Of a stretch of 64,000 nt of DNA, positions 57,213-64,000 are shown one piece after another; position 1 is the first letter of the stretch, and each line of letters begins with the position of its first letter. Under the pieces are notes generated by a model. It saw nothing but the letters and a program-made list of their open reading frames with translations. It did no database searches and had not been told where the DNA came from. The stretch comes from Obelidium mucronatum (Eukaryota > Chytridiomycota > Chytridiomycetes > Chytridiales > Chytriomycetaceae): assembly GCA_025765595.1 (NCBI GenBank), contig JAIVFH010000144.1:1-64000 (forward strand), written 5' to 3'. The position numbers and the translations under genes were made by a program.

Positions 57213-59067
57213 CTAAACATTCAACCCATAAAGTATCCTACTAATGTCTTGAAACAATGGTCTCTCCTTGACGCTGACCAAGGTACATTTTCTATGCAAC
57301 TCGTTCAATTTGGCAACAATAGCTGAAGAGGAGTCTTCGATTGCAGCATTAGATGCAGCAGCATCTTCCTCCTTCTTTTCAGTACTTGTCTCTTGAACAA
57401 CCAAACCCACCAAATCTTCCACCAAATGACCAAACGCCAAGACTTCGATTTTCTCCCATCCCTCTGTCCACTGTTGCGATCGCGTCTCGTCTCTACCGTA
57501 GATGAATGCCGCGCCAAAGTCCCCAAAGATAGGGAAACCGCTGCTTTTGTCAACCAAAATGTTGTGAGCGTACAAATCTCCATGCGAGATTCCAAGAGAA
57601 TGCAAATGAGCCGCAGCACTGGCAACACCCTTCAAAATAGCAAGGACTTTCTTGAGAGGGAATGTAACGTTGGGAGCATACACATCGCGGGTGCAAGTTT
57701 CGAACGAGGGTGGATTTGCCAGGTTTTTGTATGTTGCGGGAATGAGTGGCAGAATAAGACCGCTGGCGTTTTGTGGGTGATGTGAAAGGAAACCAATAGC
57801 CGTATTCAAGTGTGGATGGGATCCAGCGGCGATGCAAGCAGCCATTTCGTCAGATGGTAGTCCGTCAGAAGTAACAGCGCCTTTAAAAACCTTCAGGGCG
57901 ATGTTTTTGGTTTCAAGAATAGATCCATCCTCTGCGCTCTTCTTTGCCCAGAATGCTTGGGATATAAAACCTGATGCACCTTCGCCAAGATTCTTTTGGA
58001 TGGTGAGGTCATGGAATGGGATTTCTTGCAGAAGAGGGAGATTATGGGTAGGAGTTGGAGCGGCAGGGTTTCCTGCGAATCCAACAAATGCAAGTTCAGG
58101 AAGGTCAAACAGCCAGGCCGGGAATTCGGGGAATTGATTTGCGCTGATGCGGAGAAGCGCCAATTTCTTGCACTGTGCCATTTCAATTGGAAGAGCAGTG
58201 AGTCGATTTCCAGCTAAACCACATTTTTGCAAACGCGTACAAGACCCAATGGATTTTGGGAGGGCTGTGATTTCATTGTTGGTGAGAATGAGCCAACGCA
58301 AAGTAGATGTTGGTAGTGCATCTTCCGGAATGGAAGTCATCTTATTTCCACGAAAGGCAATCATTTCCAGCGATGGACACCCAGCGAGTTCTCGTGGAAA
58401 AGTTCTGAAACCGCAATCGCTGAAGAAAGCGGTTTTCAAATCCTTGAGAGAAGACATGGCCGCCGGAAGGGCATTCAAGAGAGGGTTCGAGGACAAATCA
58501 AGGAAAGTAATGTTGAGCTGTGGTTGTTGACATCAGCACAAAACAATATGGTCAATCCTCCAGACTTTACCGCCAGATCCGTGGGGAAAACGCTCAAATT
58601 CGCATTTCTTCTGTCAATCTTTCGCGCTTCTTCAATCTTTCGACGCTTGGCCGCTTCAGCTTTTTCTTCAGCGATGCGCTTTCGCTCGTCCGACTTTTGG
58701 CGCCGCAACACGCACGGCGGACAGCGCCACTCATCGGGCAGCGCATCGCGATCGACTTCAGTGACGCATTTGACGTGCGACCACTTGATTATTATTTAAT
58801 ATTATTTAATATTAATATTTAATATTTAAGTATTCAACAACACACCTCGTCGCAGTCGTCGCAGCACAGCATCAGCTCGCCGTCTGGATGCTCAAAGTTG
58901 CCGCAGCGGCAGTTGATGATGCTCACTTCCGAGTCCGCGTCGCTGACTTCGACCTCGTCGTCGTCCGCCAGCGCCACGTCCGCGCTGTTTGCGCCGCTGT
59001 TGAAGCTGCTTTCGGAGCCAAAGTCGTCGTCGTCGCTGTCGGCCGCTTTTCTCTTTCGGGGCGGCAT
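57213..59067 (-). CDS. PHD finger, leucine-rich repeat and protein kinase fusion
   Basis: Exons 58846-59067, 58571-58783 and 57213-58517 total 1740 bp, 579 residues, in phase. The N-terminus is basic/acidic (MPPRKRKAADSDDDD). A PHD finger spans the first intron: CRCGNFEH, CCDDCDEWSHVKC and EWRCPPC give the C4HC3 pattern. A charged helix (DERKRIAEEKAEAAKRRK) leads into about six LRRs (LDLSSNPLLNALP, LILTNNEITALPKSIG). A kinase domain follows with NLGEGASGF (loop), ALKVFKG (Lys), HGDLYAHNIL (catalytic loop with HGD instead of HRD) and FGDFGAA (DFG). Probably a nuclear chromatin-reading kinase. The first exon is GC-rich. Confidence 0.85.
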
Positions 59068-59249
59068 TTTGTCTGATTTGTTTGGTTGTTTTTTTTTTGT
59101 TTATTTTGTTTGTTTTGTTCACTCGATCGTCTCCCTGAAAAACGAAAAAAATAAAGGTCACTTGCCAATGAAAAGCACTCCGCTAAATAAATGAGTTCAG
59201 AGCGGTAGAGCCAATTCTGCCAAAATCAACGCCCAAATAAATAACCGCA

Positions 59250-59477
59250 TCACTTGCCTTTGCAAATGCCGCCGCCAATATCAACAAAACGCGATGCAGG
59301 TCCAGCTGAGAAACCCGTCAATTTTCCGCAAGGAACATAAAGACATTCGCCAGCAAAAGTGGTCCCGCGCTTTGGACAGCCTCCTATTCCTGCAATGGCC
59401 GCTACAGTGGGTGTTGGTCCAATTCCTGTGTTCTTTGCAGGAGTACCACCAGCTCCAGGGTCGTACCCGCCAGCCAT
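59250..59477 (-). CDS. Small Gly/Cys-containing hypothetical protein
   Basis: 75 residues from MAGGYDPGAGGTPAKNTG to GGGICKGK. Four Cys (GCPKRG, GECLYVPCG, GICKG) and high Gly/Pro content. The longer frame adds 7 residues upstream. No domain is recognised, and the upstream DNA is AT-rich. Confidence 0.4.
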   Translation of the reverse strand: MAGGYDPGAGGTPAKNTGIGPTPTVAAIAGIGGCPKRGTTFAGECLYVPCGKLTGFSAGPASRFVDIGGGICKGK

Positions 59478-59839
59478 CCTCCCTGCCCTGACCAACAACG
59501 ACGACTTGTTAAATCAGTGACTCGCCTTGAAATTGGATACTTTTCTATTTTATAACGAGAACTTTGGTATTGTTGCTGGTGATCTTCATACTGTTCAACT
59601 TTTTAAGTTGAAGAGCTTTATGGCTGAGTGTTGAGCAGCGGTTGGGGCGTATGTACTGTTGAGGTACTGTTTTAGCTTCTGCAGGACGAAGGAAACTATT
59701 AGTTTTTGCTTATTATTGCCCACTTCTCCAATGATAAAAATGACATGTTCTATTATTATTATCAAATTAATTAATTGTAAGTAACTTTTCAGCTCCTAAC
59801 CCATCCCATGCCCTCGCAGGAATAAAGTCAGGAGGAGGT

Positions 59840-60127
59840 TTAATTTTGTTCTTGAACTTTTCTTGAACTCAGTGGTACAAATGCGGTGCCAGCAACAAGA
59901 CCGGCATCTACAGCAAAAGAAACGAGACTTTTCAATCCCCATGTACTTTTGACTAAGGAGGTGTTTGTAGTTTTTGTGAGGCTGGATGGCTTCCGTCTTT
60001 TGTTGGGAAATACAGCTGTCAGGATAGTAGAACAGGAAAAGCTGAAGTTTCGATTCCAATTAATTGAATTTAAAGCATTAGGCTCAAGCATCAATATCAT
60101 CGCAGAATCGGCGATGTCATCTGCCAT
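59840..60127 (-). CDS. Small hypothetical protein with a C-terminal hydrophobic stretch
   Basis: 95 residues starting MADDIADSAMILMLEP, a basic middle (FPNKRRKPSSLTKTT) and LKSLVSFAVDAGLVAGTAFV near the end, which could be a membrane segment. No family recognised. Start chosen at the Met giving an acidic N-terminus; an upstream Met exists at 60208. Confidence 0.4.
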   Translation of the reverse strand: MADDIADSAMILMLEPNALNSINWNRNFSFSCSTILTAVFPNKRRKPSSLTKTTNTSLVKSTWGLKSLVSFAVDAGLVAGTAFVPLSSRKVQEQN

Positions 60128-60441
60128 TTTGACTGTGCAAAGGTTTGAAATTACTGATATTTGAATTAAACTGTGAAACAAATCTTTCGACCATTTTAAA
60201 TACGACATATTTACATTTTTGTGGGCTTATTGACTCGCGGATCATGGTGGCGTGGTGGCGTGGGCAAGCGTGCTGAAAATTTGTTATTGCGACATGAGGC
60301 CGTGGTTCCGCCCGTGCAGGCCCCCGTGCAGGTTGGGCTTATCAGTCTTATAAAAAAAAGTATTTCCGAACCCACTGGAATAACACACCGACCTGCAGTC
60401 TCCAGACCCTTGATTCATAATTTGATTATACCGCTTCAAGA

Positions 60442-61021
60442 ATGCAGTTCAAAGGTCCCGGAGGTTTCGACTTGCTTGATGATCCTACACCCAGCCCGAT
60501 GATTCAACTCTATTTCTCCACCGAATTCACCACGCCATCAGGCCCATCACCCAGCCTGGGAACCTGTGATGACACTCCTGACGTTATTCTTGCTCCGAGT
60601 ATCTTCAGCTGGACCAACATCTCTCCACCCAATTCCCCTAAACTGGCATTTGCATGTTCAGAATCTGCCAAGATCTGCCAGCTCTACGTTCCCCCTTTGC
60701 AAGTCCTCAAATCCCACAGAGAATCCGAAACATCTGCTACAACTCAAATCAAACTGCATCGCCGATTCTCACCACCAGCGACTCCACCGTCCCAACTGCA
60801 AACCATTCATCACACAATCACCACGTCCATTGACGAAAAAGCGTCATGCATGTACATGGGAGGGTTGCTCCAAGTCATTTTCGAAACCTAATCTCCTTCA
60901 AACCCACTTGAACATTCACAACCAAATCAAGCCCCATAAATGCATAGCATGTCCATCTGAATTTGCAAGGAAGCATGACTTGTTGCGGCATTCGCGACAT
61001 GTACACCAGTTGAATTTATAA
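60442..61021 (+). CDS. C2H2 zinc-finger transcription factor (1-base frameshift)
   Basis: Starts MQFKGPGGFDLLDDP with a Ser/Pro/Thr-rich N-terminal region. The C-terminal part has two C2H2 fingers, ACTWEGCSKSFSKPNLLQTH and CIACPSEFARKHDLLRHSRH, joined by the usual IKPHK linker. The frame changes at the A run 60836-60840: SIDEK in one frame, KRHACTW in the next. With one A fewer the gene is 579 bp, 192 residues. Probably a DNA-binding regulator. The A-run slip looks more like an assembly error than a lesion. Confidence 0.75.
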
Positions 61022-61130
61022 AAAGAAAACAATACCCATGTATCAATCGCAGCATAATATACACCCATCTTTCTTTTGTAATTTAATAATGTAATACAGA
61101 ATAAAACCAATCTAAGGCTTCATAGAAAAG

Positions 61131-63490
61131 ATGACACATTTGTTAGACCTCCCACAAGACGTCCTTCAAGCCATCTTCTGCAACGACACCACCAACCAAT
61201 GCGCCAAAATCAACCTCCTCTCAACCTGCCGCACACTCTACTCAAACGATACCCTCTGGCTCCACCTCATCTACCTAGAAACAGAGTCCCAAAACCGCCT
61301 CCTCCTCCCATTCAAAGAGAAACACAAAAAGTCACAAGCATTGATCCTATCAACGCTTCGAGTCAAAAACATTCCTGTCGTAGGGAATCGAGTCAAGGCG
61401 CTTGAAGTCGCTGCTGGATCTGGGAATTTGGAATTGGTTGAATGCTTTCTGACACAAACGGCATCAGCAGCAACAGCAGCATCTTCAATGTCAGAACAGT
61501 ATCTGATTCCTTCTACAATGACCTTTGATGCAGCTGCCGCGAACGGGCACTTGGATGTTGTCAAACTGTTGTGGCAGAACAGTGTCGAAGGGTCCTGCGA
61601 AGCCTTGAATTCAGCGTGCGCGAACGGACAATTGGAAATAGTTCAATGGCTTCATTCTAATGGATTCCAGTGCACGGTAAACGTTTTTTACACTTGGGCT
61701 TTGGGTGGGCATTCAAAGCCTCTCATATTTTTTTTTATCATTCAGCAAAAAGCCATGGATTCCGCTGCCACAAACGGATTCCTCGAGATTGTACAATTCC
61801 TACACGAAAACAGAAGCGAAGGTTGCTCGCAAAACGCTGTCCAACGGCGCCGCCGAGAACAACCATCTCTCCATATTGGAATACATGCACAGCGTTGGAC
61901 TCTTGGAAGGGCCACCTTATGCGTGTTCAAACTGGGCGTTGGAGGCTGCCGCACTGAATGGCTCGTTACCTGTTCTTGAATGGTTGCATGAGAATGTGGC
62001 TCTGTTTTCAGCAGAGAACTCTAAAAAAATTTCACTCAAATCCGCGATCGATGGCGCGGCGGGGCGTGGGCATTTGCATGTTGTGCAGTGGCTTCATTGT
62101 AATAGGAGAGACGGTGCGTCGACGTGGGCAGTCGACAGGGCTGCTGGAAGCGGTTATTTGGATAGTAGTGCAATGGTTACTAGAGCATCGATCAGAAGGA
62201 GGAACAACTCAGGCCGCGACTTTGGCAAGTTTGAATGGACACTTGCATGTTCTGCAATGGCTTCATAAAAACACAGAAATCGCCATCAACAGCAGTGAAA
62301 CATATCAGAATTCTATCCGTGGTGGTCATATTCATATCCTGGAGTATCTCTACTCTCTCCAAAAAAGTAACGAGCCCGCTAACCTATTGGTAAAATAATT
62401 TCCATACATGCTTTGTTTTTTTACTTATTCAAGGAATCGTCATTGATCTTCTTTTTGTTTGTAGGAAACTGCTTGGACACACAACCGTTTCGAAATAATC
62501 CAATTCCTATTCCTCCAGCACCCAAACCTCACAATATCCCCTAATGCACTCAAAAACGCTTTTCGATCCCAAAACACCACCCTATTCCTCGACCTGTTTG
62601 AAAAAGCCACCAAGCAACAAGCAACACTTTTACAAGAACGCGCATTCCAACCCATATTCACAGAACTATGGAACATTGTGGGAACAACAGGCTCACAGGC
62701 GTCCCTCCAACTTTTGAAATCCCTCCAGATACCGGGGATTTCAAACTCAGAGGTGTTGACGAAAGCCGCTGAAAACGGACATTTGGAGCTTGTCCGCGAG
62801 TTGATATACACTGAAAAAATGACACCCCCAGACCCAATGTCTTTGCGTGCAGCTGCCGCGAATGGGCATTTGCGGATTGTAAAAATGCTGTCTCCGTTGA
62901 TTCAAGACGTTGCAGCTAACGAAATTGCAATAGTGGAAGCAGCAAGGCGTGGGAATTTGAAAATCGTGGAATGGTTGGATAGGAATATAGCGCTTGAGTT
63001 TCGGTCGAATCACGTGTACAGTTTAATCAGTGTTGTGGCTGAATACGGTTTTTTGGACATTGTTCAGTTCTTGCATGTCCATAAGGGCGCGGTTTGTATA
63101 ACGCGAGCTATGGTGAGTTCATCAGTGTTGCGTAATTTTTTTCACTTGGTTGAAAATTAAATTAAGGACCGAGCGGCTATGAGTAATCACCTCCACATCA
63201 TCAAATACCTGACTGAAATATGTGGTGCGACTTGCTCACAATGGGCGCTAAACGACAGTGCAAAGTACGGTTACCTCCACATTGTCAAGTATCTACTCAA
63301 GCATCATCGTACAGAATGCGATACCATAGCTTTCAGGTATGCTGTCGAGTCTGGACGGATCAATGTTGTCAAATTCTTTCTCGAGAATGAGTTTGTATGG
63401 GAGGTGGGTCGAAACGGTGATCTTGTCGATTTAGCTGTCAAAAATTGGCATTGGAAAGTCCAGCGGTTGTTGGTCCATCATGGGTTTTGA
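61131..63490 (+). CDS. F-box and ankyrin-type repeat protein (two 1-base frameshifts)
   Basis: Exons 61131-61676, 61746-62389, 62465-63112 and 63167-63490. The N-terminus LLDLPQDVLQAIF is an F-box start, suggesting an SCF ubiquitin-ligase substrate adaptor. At least twelve ankyrin-type units follow, for example NGHLDVVKLL, NGQLEIVQWLH, NGFLEIVQFLHE, NGHLHVLQWLHK, NGHLELVREL, RGNLKIVEWLD and YGYLHIVKYLLK. The frame slips at about 61827 (extra T) and about 62164 (extra A). Without these two bases the coding length is 2160 bp, 719 residues, with unbroken repeats. Either assembly errors or a very young pseudogene. Confidence 0.75.
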
Positions 63491-63590
63491 CCACTTCAGT
63501 TACTAGTAGATGGTATTACAGTTTTAAGAGTAAAACGGTTTTGACCACTTCAGTTACTAGTAGATGGTATTACAGTTTTAAGATTAAAAC
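63483..63590. repeat. 54-bp tandem duplication across the stop codon
   Basis: GGTTTTGACCACTTCAGTTA and what follows to TAAAAC occurs twice, at 63483-63536 and 63537-63590, with one or two differences. The first copy contains the TGA of the ankyrin-type gene. Confidence 0.9.
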
Positions 63591-63724
63591 GTCATATAAA
63601 ACTTCTATTCGCAAGCGACTTTTTATAAAATGTGTTGTAAATGAAAAACAAAAAAGGGAAAAGAGTAAAAAAGACCTCAGAGATAACCATAAGAGCAAAG
63701 TCCTCCCAGAAGTTCTTTTTTTTT
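63591..63724. other. Convergent 3' spacer
   Basis: Between the ankyrin-type gene (+) and the partial SH3 gene (-). AT-rich; no feature seen. Confidence 0.4.
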
Positions 63725-64000
63725 TTACTTTCCATAGTACATAGAATCGGTATTGTAAACAGAGTTGGCCCCATAGTCTGATTGCGGGTAGTACATGCTG
63801 TCCTTGTTGGCCGCATACATGCTTGAAACTCTGTTGCTAAATCTCTCTCCATTGGGTTGTTGTTGCTTCTGTTGTTGGTTGCCGTGACCAGCAAGGCAAT
63901 CCAATGGGAAGACACCCTCCTTTTGAGTGTTGACGTTAAGACCGAAACCCCATCCATCTGTTTGAAGTAGCGTGAGTATCACCTTCATCGGGGAGAGGTG
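63725..64000 (-). CDS. SH3-domain protein, C-terminal part (5' side outside window)
   Basis: Third member of the family at 1-4460. The last exon (63725-63959) encodes the SH3 end DGWGFGLNVNTQKEGVFPLD and a Gln/Tyr-rich tail with repeated SMY (NRVSSMYAANKDSMYYP, ending SMYYGK). A 25-bp gap (GTGATA...AACAG) may be an unusually short intron. The upstream exon then ends LPDED before GW, as in the paralogues. The VSS-x-Y tail motif also occurs in the two left-end members. Confidence 0.75.
   Translation of the reverse strand, partial: HLSPMKVILTLLQTDGWGFGLNVNTQKEGVFPLDCLAGHGNQQQKQQQPNGERFSNRVSSMYAANKDSMYYPQSDYGANSVYNTDSMYYGK

Overview
The window looks like nuclear DNA of an early-diverging, probably zoosporic (chytrid-like) fungus. 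Genes carry short GT-AG introns of about 45-75 bp. tRNA-Thr and tRNA-Tyr have small introns next to the anticodon. The mobile elements (PIF/Harbinger, KDZ-like, LINE, Ty3/gypsy, copia and Crypton-like) are of kinds found in fungal nuclei. No species can be named from the sequence alone.

Layout. 1-4460 (minus): two tandem relatives, each with a Cys-rich ectodomain, one membrane segment and cytoplasmic SH3 domains; a third member is cut by the right edge (63725-64000). 4669-6140: a Sel1-repeat gene, then tRNA-Lys. 6470-7400: a copia relic and a cluster of strong hairpins. 7433-8900: a weakly supported spliced gene. 8950-15945 (minus): a decayed retroelement with an AP-endonuclease-like domain upstream of a gypsy-type RT/RNase H/integrase, interrupted by a 2.35-kb KDZ-like element with an 8-bp target duplication. 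15946-22303: a KDZ-like transposase relic flanked by two copies of a ~0.65-kb repeat. 21567-27480: a LINE broken by at least three insertions, one of them a complete PIF/Harbinger element. 27488-37122: a tandem array with units of 4397 and 3896 bp and a truncated third; full units carry tRNA-Thr, Asn, Tyr, Val, Ser and Phe plus telomere-like repeats. 37130-42000: gypsy gag/protease relic and a second LINE. 42000-44820: mostly relics.

The most notable object is 45171-52964. A tRNA-Cys(GCA) gene on the minus strand is split in its D-arm. The two halves lie 7.8 kb apart and rejoin exactly through a shared TACC. Between them are two intact, convergent, paralogous genes resembling Crypton (Ndc10/GCR1-like) tyrosine recombinases. 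They are bounded by 23-bp inverted arms, triloop hairpins and arrays of short repeats. This has the layout of a tRNA-targeting integrative element driven by a eukaryotic tyrosine recombinase.

From 53000 rightward the DNA is mainly ordinary genes: a decayed hydrolase-like gene, a MITE beside a histidine acid phosphatase, a PHD-LRR-kinase fusion, two small hypothetical genes, a C2H2 zinc-finger gene and an F-box/ankyrin-type repeat gene. Several otherwise good genes carry a single extra base that shifts the frame. Removing that base gives full-length models whose lengths divide by three, so many of these shifts may be assembly errors rather than real lesions.
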